A stretch of DNA of 64,000 nucleotides from Mycobacterium yunnanensis (GCF_025823185.1 NZ_JACKVK010000014.1:40716-104715), one strand, 5' to 3'; positions 47,391-56,280 are shown, counted from the stretch's first letter. Notes: a model not told the origin generated them from the sequence alone. Program-made: numbers and translations.

Positions 47391-48968
47391 ATGGTGACCA
47401 ATCCCATTCTCAGCCAGCCCTTTTCACGGCGCTCTCTTCTTCGCTCCAGTCTCCTTCTCGGCGCCGGGCTGGCCGTCGGTTCGGCCGCAGCCTGCGCGAC
47501 GCCCACCGGCCGACCCGGCCCGACGACGGTGAGTCTCGCGCTGAACCGGTCGTTGGTCACCCTCGACAACAAGCTGCTGCAGTACGACGCCGCGCTCACC
47601 GTGCAGCGCGCCGTCCGACAAGCCCTCACCGAGATCGACCAGAACCTCAAGCCCCGACTCGTCTTGGCTGATGCCTTCGAATTGCGCACGCCCACCCAGT
47701 GGTACGTGCATCTGCGACCAGGCATCCGCTACTCGGACGGCTCACCGGTGCGCGTCGAGGACGTCGCGACCGCACTGAAGATGTACAGCCAAGTCAGTGG
47801 GTCGTTCGTCGGCACGTTCTTTCCGGAATGGCCGACGGTCGAGAAGATCGACGACGCCAGCTTCACCCTGAACACCACGCGCCCGATCCCGGTCTTGGAC
47901 TACCTGATGTCCAACATCCTCATCACCCCCGCGGCGGCGAATCGACCCGAAGACCTCCAAGGCGGCGTCGGCACCGGACCCTACGTCGTCACCCAGTCCG
48001 ACCGCGGTTCGGGCACGTACACCCTCGCACGTAATGAGAAGTATTGGGCCGCAGCGCCGCTGGTCGAATCGGTACGGGTGCGGTTCATGCCCGACGAATC
48101 CAGTCGCGTGGTCGCGTTGCGCAGCGGGGAGGTCGACGTCATCGACTCCATCACCCCGGACGCCACCGATCAGATCGCCGGACTGTCCGGCGTCGCGATC
48201 GACCGCGCCGACGGCGTCCGGCTCAACCAGCTCTTCTACAACTTCCGCAAACCGCCGACGAGCCCAATGGCCGACGCCAAGGTGCGCCGCGCCCTCACCT
48301 ACGCCATCGACGGCACGTCACTGGTCGACAACGTCATGCAGAAGTCGGCGACGGCCTCGCGAGGGGTGATTCCGCTGAGCCTCGACGGCGCGATCGAAAC
48401 CGGGGAATACGTCTACGACCCCGACCGTGCCAAGTACGAACTGAACGCACTGGGGCTGCGCAACCTCAAGATCAAGATCATCTGGGAGAGTGGCGAATTC
48501 GCCGCCGACACCGACATCATGGAGTCGGTGGTGCAGATGATGTCGGCGGTGGGGGTTCAGGCGACCCTGCAGCAATTCGAGCCCGGCGGCGACATCGCCC
48601 AGTGGCGCCAGGGCAAGGCCGGCGACTGGGACGTCCTCGGCAACGGGTATCCCAGCCCAACTGGCTTGGCACTGACCATCATGCAGGGCATGTACGCGGG
48701 CACCGCGGAGAAGGAGGCCACCCGCGACACCTATCACGGCTATCTCTTCCCCGACATCACCGCCGTCATCACCCGGGCGTCGGAGGACGCCGATCCCGCC
48801 CGACGCGCCGCGCTGCTCGCGCAAGCCCAGCGCATGATTTGGGACACCTGCCCGATGATGTGGTCCTTCGTGCCGAAGGCGGTGCTGGGCCGCCGGACCC
48901 GGATCGACGGAATGGCGTTGCGCCCCACGAACTCCTACGACCTCGCCGCAATCTCCCTGAAGGGCTGA
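47391..48968 (+). CDS. ABC importer substrate-binding lipoprotein (Tat-exported, family 5)
   Basis: 525 residues from ATG 47391, with AGGAGG just upstream (GTG 47394 would give better spacing). The signal has a twin-arginine motif SRRSLLRSSLLLGAGLAVG and a lipobox ending at Cys in SAAAC. The mature part is a DppA/OppA-type binding protein (QWYVHLRPGIRYSDGSPVRV, NNPxTP-equivalent FYNFRKPPTSPMADAKVRRA). It catches the substrate for the divergently encoded DppBCDF importer. Family members bind peptides, glycosides, nickel or oligosaccharides. Confidence 0.93.
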   Translation: MVTNPILSQPFSRRSLLRSSLLLGAGLAVGSAAACATPTGRPGPTTVSLALNRSLVTLDNKLLQYDAALTVQRAVRQALTEIDQNLKPRLVLADAFELRTPTQWYVHLRPGIRYSDGSPVRVEDVATALKMYSQVSGSFVGTFFPEWPTVEKIDDASFTLNTTRPIPVLDYLMSNILITPAAANRPEDLQGGVGTGPYVVTQSDRGSGTYTLARNEKYWAAAPLVESVRVRFMPDESSRVVALRSGEVDVIDSITPDATDQIAGLSGVAIDRADGVRLNQLFYNFRKPPTSPMADAKVRRALTYAIDGTSLVDNVMQKSATASRGVIPLSLDGAIETGEYVYDPDRAKYELNALGLRNLKIKIIWESGEFAADTDIMESVVQMMSAVGVQATLQQFEPGGDIAQWRQGKAGDWDVLGNGYPSPTGLALTIMQGMYAGTAEKEATRDTYHGYLFPDITAVITRASEDADPARRAALLAQAQRMIWDTCPMMWSFVPKAVLGRRTRIDGMALRPTNSYDLAAISLKG

Positions 48969-48972
48969 GACC

Positions 48973-50190
48973 ATGAGTCCCCACCCCACCCCCACCACCG
49001 TCACCCCCGCCGACGGCGTGGTGCGCACCTCCGCCGAGCGAGGTCGCCGCGACGCCATCCTGACCCCACCGCAAGTGCAAAACCATGCCGCCAACCTCGC
49101 CGTCCTGCCCGACGGGTCACTAGGATGCGTGTGGTTCGCGGGCACCCAGGAGGGCGTCCCCGACATCAGCGTGTGGTTCTCCCGACGGGAGCCCGGCGCC
49201 TCGGCGTGGTCGGATCCGGTTCAGCTCTCCGACGACCCCACCCGGTCGGAGCAGAATCCCGTTCTCCACGTTCACCCGTCGGGACGCGTCTGGCTGCTCT
49301 GGACCTCTCAGCACGCAGGCAACCAGGACACCGCCCGCGTGCTGCGCCGCATCTCCGACGACGGCGGACGCACCTGGGGCGCGACGGACACCGTGCTCTC
49401 GGAGACCGCCGAGGGCGGCGTCTTCGTGCGTCAACCACTGGTCACCCTGCCCAGCGGACGACTGCTGCTGCCGATCTTTCACTGCGTGCGCGTGCCGGGC
49501 CGACGCTGGGTGGGCGATCGCGACTACAGCAGCGTGATGGTCTCCGACGACACCGGGCTGACCTGGCGGGAGGTTCGGGTGCCCGAGAGCACCGGGTGTG
49601 TCCACATGAACATCGGGCGCCTTGGCGACGGCACCCTCGTCGCGTTGTACCGCAGCCGCTGGGCCGACCACGTCTACCGCAGCACGTCCGACGACGACGG
49701 GGACACGTGGACCCCACCGATTCCCACCGAACTCCCGAACAACAACTCCTCGATCCAATTCGTGGTGCTGCCAGACGACCGAATGGCGTTGGTATTCAAC
49801 GAGTCCAGCGCCGCTGATGCCACGGCCCGCCGCACCTCGCTCTACGACGAGATCGACGACGACGGCCTTGCCGACGGGCCCGCCGCCGACTTCGAGTCCA
49901 CCGAGCCGTCCGACGGCGACGAGCGCCGCGCGTTCTGGGGCGCGCCGCGCGCACCGATGACATTGGCCGTCTCCGACGACGGCGGCGTCACCTGGCCCGT
50001 GCGACGCAACATCGAGGTTGGCGACGGCTACTGCCTGTCCAACAACTCTCGGGACGGCTTGAACCGGGAGTTCTCCTACCCGTCGATCACCGCGACCGCG
50101 GGCACGCTGCACGTCGCCTTCACCCGATTCCGCCAGGCGATCGAGTACGTGGAACTGACCGACGAGTGGATCGCGTCGGGCCCGTCATGA
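48973..50190 (+). CDS. BNR-repeat sialidase-superfamily protein, cytoplasmic
   Basis: 405 residues without a signal peptide. Four Asp-box motifs are visible (SDDGGRTWG, SDDTGLTWR, SDDDGDTWT, SDDGGVTWP), giving a six-bladed propeller. An early Arg (AEGG.FVRQPLV) and the RSRWADHVYR segment could be active-site residues, and VQNHAANLAVLPDGSL is typical of BNR_2-type proteins. These act as glycoside hydrolases or lyases on acidic sugars. Being intracellular and next to an importer, it would process the substrate after uptake. The exact reaction cannot be told; true sialidase activity is not implied. Confidence 0.82.
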   Translation: MSPHPTPTTVTPADGVVRTSAERGRRDAILTPPQVQNHAANLAVLPDGSLGCVWFAGTQEGVPDISVWFSRREPGASAWSDPVQLSDDPTRSEQNPVLHVHPSGRVWLLWTSQHAGNQDTARVLRRISDDGGRTWGATDTVLSETAEGGVFVRQPLVTLPSGRLLLPIFHCVRVPGRRWVGDRDYSSVMVSDDTGLTWREVRVPESTGCVHMNIGRLGDGTLVALYRSRWADHVYRSTSDDDGDTWTPPIPTELPNNNSSIQFVVLPDDRMALVFNESSAADATARRTSLYDEIDDDGLADGPAADFESTEPSDGDERRAFWGAPRAPMTLAVSDDGGVTWPVRRNIEVGDGYCLSNNSRDGLNREFSYPSITATAGTLHVAFTRFRQAIEYVELTDEWIASGPS

Positions 50191-50876
50191 AGGCCGACGA
50201 CACCACGACGGCCGTGGTGACGGGCGCGAGTTCGGGGATCGGCGCCGTCGTCGTGGCGCGGCTGCTGGCCGACGGCTGGCGCGTCGTCGGAATCAGCCGC
50301 CGCGCACCCGACGTCGAGCACGACGCGTTCACCTGGCTGCAGGCCGACCTCGACGACTTCACGGGGCTCGACCGACGGGTGCGCGAGCTCGGCGCCGTCG
50401 ACGCCGTCGTCCATGCCGCGGGGCTGCAGCACTCGGCACCACTGGGCGAGCTGGATGTCGACCACGGGCTCCGAATGTGGCGAGTGCACGTCGGCGCGGC
50501 CGAAGTCCTCGTCAACGCACTCGCGCCCCGACTACGCGACGGAGCACGCGTGGTCCTGCTCGGCAGCCGCACCATGACCGGCGCCGCGGGCAAGAGCCAG
50601 TACGTCGCCACCAAGGCCGCCCTGACCGGCATGGCGCGGTCCTGGGCGGCCGAGCTGGTCGACCGACGGATCACCGTCAACGTCGTCGCACCCGGGCCGA
50701 CCGACACCCCGATGCTTGCCGACCCCGGGCGGGCGCGCACGCCGCCGAAGGTGCCACCGCTGGGACGGTTCATCGCACCCGACGAGGTCGCCGGCCTCGT
50801 CGCCTTCCTGCTGGGGCCCGACGCGCGCAACATCACGGGCCAGGCCATCGTCCAGTGCGCCGGAGCGTCGCTGTGA
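50187..50876 (+). CDS. Short-chain dehydrogenase/reductase
   Basis: 229 residues from ATG 50187, overlapping the preceding stop. NAD(P) motif TGASSGIG at about 13, NAG-equivalent HAAGLQ, catalytic Ser in LLGSRTM, and SQYVATKAALTG with Tyr-x3-Lys. C-terminal PGPTDTPMLADPG. It would oxidise or reduce a hydroxyl of the sugar acid. It is coupled to the BNR gene, so the two probably act on successive intermediates. Confidence 0.9.
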   Translation: MKADDTTTAVVTGASSGIGAVVVARLLADGWRVVGISRRAPDVEHDAFTWLQADLDDFTGLDRRVRELGAVDAVVHAAGLQHSAPLGELDVDHGLRMWRVHVGAAEVLVNALAPRLRDGARVVLLGSRTMTGAAGKSQYVATKAALTGMARSWAAELVDRRITVNVVAPGPTDTPMLADPGRARTPPKVPPLGRFIAPDEVAGLVAFLLGPDARNITGQAIVQCAGASL

Positions 50877-50882
50877 CTCATC

Positions 50883-50897
50883 TGCGCGAAACGCGCA
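50883..50897. promoter_or_regulatory. Operator TGCGCG-N5-CGCA, copy 3
   Basis: TGCGCGAAACGCGCA, 7 bp after the SDR stop. It overlaps a possible -35 (CTGCGC, 17 bp from -10 TATCCT at 50905-50910) for the kinase operon. Confidence 0.65.
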
Positions 50898-50914
50898 CTA
50901 TTGCTATCCTTGGT

Positions 50915-50929
50915 TGCGCGGTTCACGCA
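50915..50929. promoter_or_regulatory. Operator TGCGCG-N5-CGCA, copy 4
   Basis: TGCGCGGTTCACGCA, exactly 32 bp from copy 3, positioned at the expected transcription start of the kinase-pdxA2-deoR operon. Confidence 0.65.
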
Positions 50930-50951
50930 AAACGTTGGGACGGGGAATCAC

Positions 50952-52145
50952 ATGACGAGTGACGTGGCATGTCGTCGTCCCGTCGCCATCCTCGCCGACG
51001 ACCTCTCGGGCGCCGCCGAAGCCGCCAGCGCCTTCCTCGGGCGACTGTCCGCACCAGCTCTGCATCTCGGACCAGCTGACGTCCGCTTCGACGGCGTCAC
51101 GGTCGTCGACCTGAACACCCGGGCCTTGGCGACGACGCACGCGCAGAACGCGCTCCGCAGCGCACTCGAGGCCATCCCGTCCGACGCACTCGTCCTCGCG
51201 AAGGTCGACTCGCTGTTACGAGGTCACGTCGGTCCGTGGGCCGAGGTACTCGCCGAGCGGGGCCCGGTCGTCGTCGCCGCGGCGTTGCCCGCGCTGGGCC
51301 GCACGGTGCGGGCCGGCGTCCTGCACGTCGAGGGCGTGCCCCTGCACCAAACCCGAGCCTGGCACGCCGAACTCTCCTCGCCCCCAGCCTCGTTCGCCGA
51401 CCTGTTCGCCGACCACCCGACGGTCACGACGAGCCCGACCGCCAATTTGGCCGACAGCCTCCGACAGGCGGCCGCCGGCGGGCGGATAGCCGTATGCGAC
51501 GTCGCCACGGACGCCGACCTCGACCTCGTCCTGGCAGCGAGCCGGTCGATTCCAGGCGTCCAGTTGATGGGCACGTCGGCTCTGGCGGCCGCCGTGGCAC
51601 GAACGCTGCCCACGGGCACCGACGGCGTCGCACCACGACGCGAATCACCGCTCTTGCTCACCGTCGTCGGCACCGCCGAACCCGTTGCCGTCCAACAGGT
51701 GACCGAACTGGTGAGGACGGGCACCCGGCATCTCGCCCTCGACGCCGACGACCTGCTCGACGGCCTCGCCGATCCCGGCGACCTCGCTCGGGCCCTCGAG
51801 GACGGTTCGGTAGTCCTCACCGTCGCCAGCGCCGTGCGACCGGACCGAACCGACGCCGTGTCGGTCGCCTTGGCCCGATTCGTCGCGGCCGGTCAGAGCC
51901 GGCGAAGACCCGATCTGATGCTCACCGGCGGCGCCACCGCCCGCGCCGTCGTCGACGCGATCGGACTCACCACGCTGCACCCGGTGGATCAGGTCCACCA
52001 TGGCGCCGTCGTCTCCGTCGCGTCCGACGGACGCACCGTGGTCACCAGACCGGGAAGCTTCGGAGACCTGTTCAGCCTCACCGACATTGCTCGCCATCTC
52101 GCCGAGCCACTCACCGTCCGCACCCAACCGAAGGCACTGACATGA
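50952..52145 (+). CDS. DUF1537 four-carbon acid sugar kinase
   Basis: 397 residues from ATG 50952 (GGGGAATC upstream); an upstream ATG at 50901 lies inside the promoter. The family signature is present: VAILADDLSGAAEAASAF, VLAKVDSLLRGHVGPWAEVL, PALGRTVRAGVLHVEGVPL, and the C-terminal ATP site LMLTGGATARAVVDAIGL. Known members (DtnK, LtnK, OtnK) phosphorylate D-threonate, L-threonate or 3-oxo-tetronates. The following gene encodes the PdxA2 partner, the pairing of the D-threonate/erythronate pathway. Confidence 0.9.
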   Translation: MTSDVACRRPVAILADDLSGAAEAASAFLGRLSAPALHLGPADVRFDGVTVVDLNTRALATTHAQNALRSALEAIPSDALVLAKVDSLLRGHVGPWAEVLAERGPVVVAAALPALGRTVRAGVLHVEGVPLHQTRAWHAELSSPPASFADLFADHPTVTTSPTANLADSLRQAAAGGRIAVCDVATDADLDLVLAASRSIPGVQLMGTSALAAAVARTLPTGTDGVAPRRESPLLLTVVGTAEPVAVQQVTELVRTGTRHLALDADDLLDGLADPGDLARALEDGSVVLTVASAVRPDRTDAVSVALARFVAAGQSRRRPDLMLTGGATARAVVDAIGLTTLHPVDQVHHGAVVSVASDGRTVVTRPGSFGDLFSLTDIARHLAEPLTVRTQPKALT

Positions 52146-53167
52146 CACTCCTGACACGAACCACTCCCCTACCCGTCGTCGCGGTGACCATGGGTGACGG
52201 CGCGGGCATCGGACCGGAGGTCATCGTCCGCGCCCTTCTCGACGAGACGGCCATGGGCTTCTGCGCGCCGGTCGTCATCGGCGACGCCGCTCGGTTGACT
52301 CAGGCGGCGGACGTCCTCGGCCTCGACGCCGACGTCGTCCGCGTCGACGGCGTCGCCGCCGCCGAGCAGGCACCGGGTCGGATCAACGTGATCGACCTCG
52401 ACCTGCTGCCCGCCGACCTGCCGTGGGGTCAGCTCTCGGCCGTCGCCGGTCATGCCGCCTACGAATACCTCCGTGTGGCAGCCGAACTCGCGGTCCGCGG
52501 TGACGTCCAGGCGATCTGCACCGCGCCCCTGAACAAGGAAGCCCTGCACGCCGCGGGGCACGTGTTCCCGGGACACACCGAGCTGCTGGCACACTTCACG
52601 GGCATCGACGAGGTGTCGATGATGCTGTCGACGCCCAAGATGAAGGTCATCCACGTGACGACCCACATCGGGCTGATCGACGCGGTGGCGCGGATCGAAC
52701 CAGGCCTGGTCGAGCGCACCATCCGCCGCGGCCACGAGGCGCTGGTGCGTTCCGGGGTGCCCCAGCCCAAGATCGGCGTCTGCGGAATCAACCCGCACGC
52801 CGGCGAGAACGGATTGTTCGGCTACGGCGAGGAAGAGGAGAAGATCATGCCCGCAGTCGAACTCCTGGTGGCCGAGGGAATGGACATCCACGGCCCGCTG
52901 CCCGCCGACACCGCGTTCTTCCTCGCCGGGCGCGGTGACTACGACCTGATCGTGGCCATGTACCACGACCAGGGCCACGGGCCGGTGAAGGTGATGGGGC
53001 TCGAGTCGGGGGTGAACATCACCGTCGGCCTGCCGGTGATCCGAACTTCCGTCGACCACGGCACCGCTTTCGACATAGCCGGCAAGGGAATCGCCGAGGC
53101 CGGTAGCATGGTGGAGGCGCTGCGGCAGGCAGCTGAAATGGCAAGCACCACAATGAGTGTCGAATAG
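52142..53167 (+). CDS. pdxA2: PdxA2-type 4-phospho acid sugar dehydrogenase
   Basis: 341 residues, overlapping the kinase stop by 4 bp. PdxA-family markers: VTMGDGAGIGPEVIVRAL, AICTAPLNKEALHAAGHVFP, GHTELLAHFTG, metal His residues in HVTTHIGL and MYHDQGHGPVKVMG, and VRTSVDHGTAFDIAGKG-like IRTSVDHGTAFDIAG. In vitamin B6 synthesis PdxA oxidises 4-phosphohydroxythreonine; the PdxA2 branch oxidises D-threonate or D-erythronate 4-phosphate with decarboxylation to dihydroxyacetone phosphate. The kinase next door favours PdxA2. Confidence 0.92.
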   Translation: MTLLTRTTPLPVVAVTMGDGAGIGPEVIVRALLDETAMGFCAPVVIGDAARLTQAADVLGLDADVVRVDGVAAAEQAPGRINVIDLDLLPADLPWGQLSAVAGHAAYEYLRVAAELAVRGDVQAICTAPLNKEALHAAGHVFPGHTELLAHFTGIDEVSMMLSTPKMKVIHVTTHIGLIDAVARIEPGLVERTIRRGHEALVRSGVPQPKIGVCGINPHAGENGLFGYGEEEEKIMPAVELLVAEGMDIHGPLPADTAFFLAGRGDYDLIVAMYHDQGHGPVKVMGLESGVNITVGLPVIRTSVDHGTAFDIAGKGIAEAGSMVEALRQAAEMASTTMSVE

Positions 53168-53178
53168 GAAGCGGCGAC

Positions 53179-53955
53179 ATGGCGGTACGTGGGTCACAGG
53201 CGCGTCGCGCCGAGATCGTTCATCTCGCGCGGTCGAGCGGCCTGGCCAGCGTCGAAGAGCTCTCGGTTCAGTTCGGGGTGACGGCCTCCACCATCCGCCG
53301 CGACCTCGGACAGTTGACGTCGGAGGGCCTCATCGCCCGAACCTACGGCGGCGCCATCGCGCTGGACCCCCAGCCGGAATCCTCCCTGCGCCAACGTGCC
53401 CTGGAGGGTTACCAGGCCAAGCACGACATCGCCCGGTGGGCCGCGACGCAGGTGCAACCCGGTGAGACCGTGCTGCTCGATGCCGGCACCACCGTTGGCG
53501 CGATGGGCGAATACCTGTGCGACGTCGCGGGCTTGACCGTCGTGACCGCTGGTCTGACCGCACTGGAAGCGCTCGCCGACGCCGACGACGTCCGCGTCGA
53601 GTGCATCGGGGGAACGCTGCGCCATCTCAGCCAGGGTTTCGTCGGCCCCATCGCCGAAGCCAGTTTGCAGCGGCTGACCTTCGACCGTGCGTTCCTCGGG
53701 GCCGACGCCGTCAACGCCGAGCTGGGCATCTGCGAGGCCGAGCTCGAACAGACCCGGCTCAAGGAGATGATGATCGAGCGGGCTGGCACCGTCTACGTCC
53801 TGGCACATGCGAACAAGCTGGGCGGTCGGCCGTTCCACGCGTGGGCTCCAATTCCACCGGGGACGACGTTGATCACCGACGACTCCGCGACCGACGCGCA
53901 GACCGGGCCCTTCACCGCGGCGGGCCTGTCCGTGGTCCGCGCCCCCCGGTCCTAG
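53179..53955 (+). CDS. DeoR-family transcriptional regulator
   Basis: 258 residues. The N-terminal winged helix is RRAEIVHLARSSGLASVEEL with VTASTIRRDLGQLTSEGLI and the hallmark ARTYGGAIAL. The C-terminal DeoR sensor domain has VLLDAGTTVGAMGEYL, GGTLRHLSQGFVGPIAE, FLGADAVNAELGICEAE and VLAHANKLGGRPFHAW. The sensor binds phosphorylated sugars, so a phosphorylated pathway intermediate is the likely inducer. It ends the kinase-pdxA2 operon and is the best candidate to bind the four TGCGCG-N5-CGCA sites. Confidence 0.92.
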   Translation: MAVRGSQARRAEIVHLARSSGLASVEELSVQFGVTASTIRRDLGQLTSEGLIARTYGGAIALDPQPESSLRQRALEGYQAKHDIARWAATQVQPGETVLLDAGTTVGAMGEYLCDVAGLTVVTAGLTALEALADADDVRVECIGGTLRHLSQGFVGPIAEASLQRLTFDRAFLGADAVNAELGICEAELEQTRLKEMMIERAGTVYVLAHANKLGGRPFHAWAPIPPGTTLITDDSATDAQTGPFTAAGLSVVRAPRS

Positions 53956-53970
53956 ACGCCCGCGGGCGTT
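53955..53970. terminator. Palindrome between convergent genes, possible bidirectional terminator
   Basis: ACGCCCG at 53956-53962 pairs with CGGGCGT at 53963-53969 in the 14-bp gap between two facing stops. It has no loop of its own and no T run, so termination would be weak or Rho-assisted. Confidence 0.35.
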
Positions 53971-55001
53971 CAACCGCCGGCGAACCGCCCGACCAACGTC
54001 ATCACGACGGCGCCGAACAGCAACACCGGGCCGCAAATCTCGACGACCGTCAAACCCGTGCTGACGACTGCGAGCACGCCAAGCGGTATCGACACGATCA
54101 GCAGCATCGCCCGCGCGGCGAGGGTCCGCTGGGCACGAAGCACCGACCGCCACGTCCGGCTCGGCACCACTTGGCTGAGCCATGCCGCGTACACCGCCAA
54201 CGCCAGGGTGCACACGCCGACGGCGATGCGGTGACCCACATCCGGGGTGGTGCCCTGACCCACCGCGGGAATGCTGATGACGATCACCCATCCCAACAGC
54301 AGCACACCTACGGTGGCCAAGCGGAGCAGGCGGGCCAAGGCGATGCCGATGTTGCGGCGGGCCAGGTCGCCGAGCTCCGGATCGAGCCGGGCGGCACCCA
54401 TGAACCCGCTCAGTGCCGCCGACCACTTGCTGCGGGCGAGGCGGTTGACGCCGATGTTGTGAACGGCCGACGCGTTGGCCGGATCCAGGTGCAGCGCTTG
54501 CTCGTACGCCTGCGTCGACTCGTCGGTTCGACCGAGCCGGGCCAGTATCTGGCCGCGTAGGACGTGGCTGTCGGCGCTGGCGGGGTTCAGCCGTAGCGCT
54601 TCGCCGATCACCACGAGGGCGTCGTGGGGACGGCCGACCTTGGTTAGCATCTCGGCGTAGACGAAGTGCGCCAGGGGATCGTGCGGCTGGGCGGTGACGC
54701 CACGCCACGCCATGTACATCGCCTGCTCCACCCAGCCCGCACCGTCGAGGGCCACGGCATAGATCCGCATGGCGAAGCCGTACTCGGGCGAAATGGTCAG
54801 TGCCGCAAAGGCATTCTGAGTGGCGGCGGCATGCTGCCCGGCGAGCACCTGCACCCGGGCCAGATTGGCCAGCAGCACCGCGTCGTCGGGGGACGTGACG
54901 AGGGCGTCCCGGAGCACCTGCTCGGCGCGGTCGAGATTTCGGGCGTCGGCGTACGCCGTGGCGAGGGCGACCACGCCGTCGGTGTCCCCGCCAGCGGTCA
55001 A
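53970..55001 (-). CDS. TPR-repeat membrane protein
   Basis: 343 residues. The first 210 residues hold about six tetratricopeptide repeats (for instance ARNLDRAEQVLRDALVTSPD, AATQNAFAALTISPEYGFAM, TDESTQAYEQALHLDPANAS). The C-terminal 130 residues have four membrane helices (VGVLLLGWVIVISIPAV, VGVCTLALAVYAAWL, AMLLIVSIPLGVLAVVS, ICGPVLLFGAVVMTLVG). The TPR part faces the cytoplasm if the last helices form a hairpin pair. It overlaps the upstream AAA+ gene by 4 bp, so the two probably form a complex. Confidence 0.85.
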   Translation of the reverse strand: MTAGGDTDGVVALATAYADARNLDRAEQVLRDALVTSPDDAVLLANLARVQVLAGQHAAATQNAFAALTISPEYGFAMRIYAVALDGAGWVEQAMYMAWRGVTAQPHDPLAHFVYAEMLTKVGRPHDALVVIGEALRLNPASADSHVLRGQILARLGRTDESTQAYEQALHLDPANASAVHNIGVNRLARSKWSAALSGFMGAARLDPELGDLARRNIGIALARLLRLATVGVLLLGWVIVISIPAVGQGTTPDVGHRIAVGVCTLALAVYAAWLSQVVPSRTWRSVLRAQRTLAARAMLLIVSIPLGVLAVVSTGLTVVEICGPVLLFGAVVMTLVGRFAGG

Positions 55002-56230
55002 CGCATCTTCTTGCGGCGCAGGTAGTTCGCCAACTCGTCATAGGTGCCGTCACCGTTGGCGAATTCGACGACGTTGCGCGCGGTGTCGAACCACGGGCCG
55101 GCGCTGGGCCGGATCTGCTTGAGCGCCGCGTCGACGTCGTTCATCCGGACCGGACGCACCTCCCCCGCGCGCAGCGAGTCCGCCATCGCGAGTTGCGTCG
55201 CCGTGTCGCAGACGTGGGCGATGTCGGCCCCGGAGAAGCCGTCGGTCCGCTTCGCGACCGCAGCGGGGTCGATCCGTTCGACCGGCCGGTCCCTCAGGTT
55301 CATCCGCACGATGGCGGCGCGCGCCTCGGCGTCGGGCAGCCCGACGAAGATCATCCGGTCGAAGCGGCCCGGCCTGCGCAGCGCTGGATCCACGTCCCAC
55401 GGCATGTTCGTCGCCGCCAGTACGTACACGCCGTCGTTGGACGAGGTGGCCGTATCCAATTCGGCGAGAAGCGCATTGACGACGACCCGTAGGCCCGAAC
55501 TGTTGCTCAGCGCCGCCCGACGCTGGCCAAGTGCGTCGACCTCGTCGAAGAACAGGACGCATGGCGCATTGCGACGGGCGGTGTCGAAGATGCGGTTGAG
55601 CGCACGCTCGCTGTCTCCGAGCCAATGCTGCAGGACGTCGGCGATGCCGACGGCATAGAAGTTCGCCCCGAGCTCACCGGCCACGGCCCGGGCCAGGTAC
55701 GTCTTCCCGCACCCCGGCGGGCCGTACATCAGCAGACCGCCGCGGGCGTTCACCTTGTAGGCGCGCATCAGCTCGGGATTGCGGATGGGACCCAGCAGGG
55801 ACACCTCGAGCCGCTGCTTGACCACCTGCATGCCCGCGACGTCGGCGAGGGTGACCTCGCTGCGCCGGACCACGTCGACGTCGGCGTCGTCGATTCCGTC
55901 GGCGATGTCACCGTCGCCGTCGACGAAGGCGGGACCGATGATGTCGGACACTTCCTCCTCGGCGGCCGACCAGTTGAACTCCGGTGTCGGACGTGGCGCG
56001 GCCGCCTCGGGCACGCTCCCCGCGGCCAAACCGGCGGTGCAGCGCTGCAACAGGCTCAGCGCCGCCGCGTTGGTGGCGTCCTGCGCCAATGCCGCGCTGC
56101 AATGGGTGAGGGCCTCGGTGAAACTGCCCTTGGCGAGCAACAACTCGACGAGGTGGAGCCGCAGTTCGACGGCGTCGGGAGCCCGTTCGACGGCGGCGGC
56201 CAGTTCCCGGATCACGGCGTCGCTGGCCAT
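54998..56230 (-). CDS. AAA+ ATPase with N-terminal TPR-like region (Cdc48/VCP-like)
   Basis: 410 residues from ATG 56230. Residues 1-70 are TPR-like helices (ALTHCSAALAQDATNAAALS); about 130-400 form one AAA+ module: Walker A YGPPGCGKTYLARAV, pore-like HWLGDSERALNRIF, Walker B CVLFFDEVDALG, sensor 1 VLAATNMPW, arginine finger region RRPGRFDRMIF and GFSGADIAHVCDTATQLAM. The sequence is nearest to the single-module p97/Cdc48-type group. It may remodel or extract membrane proteins together with the TPR protein. Confidence 0.88.
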   Translation of the reverse strand: MASDAVIRELAAAVERAPDAVELRLHLVELLLAKGSFTEALTHCSAALAQDATNAAALSLLQRCTAGLAAGSVPEAAAPRPTPEFNWSAAEEEVSDIIGPAFVDGDGDIADGIDDADVDVVRRSEVTLADVAGMQVVKQRLEVSLLGPIRNPELMRAYKVNARGGLLMYGPPGCGKTYLARAVAGELGANFYAVGIADVLQHWLGDSERALNRIFDTARRNAPCVLFFDEVDALGQRRAALSNSSGLRVVVNALLAELDTATSSNDGVYVLAATNMPWDVDPALRRPGRFDRMIFVGLPDAEARAAIVRMNLRDRPVERIDPAAVAKRTDGFSGADIAHVCDTATQLAMADSLRAGEVRPVRMNDVDAALKQIRPSAGPWFDTARNVVEFANGDGTYDELANYLRRKKMR

Positions 56231-56280
56231 TCCCCACCCCCTCCGCTCGGCGCACGTCCGATCGTACTGATTGCCCAGGA

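Noticed and set aside
48973..50190. Secreted sialidase virulence factor
   Set aside because: There is no signal peptide, and the gene is embedded in a sugar-acid operon, so a cytoplasmic metabolic role is more likely.
53194..55053. A 619-codon minus-strand frame covering the DeoR and TPR genes
   Set aside because: It is a third-frame shadow with Arg/Gly/Pro bias; both real genes on either strand have strong family motifs.
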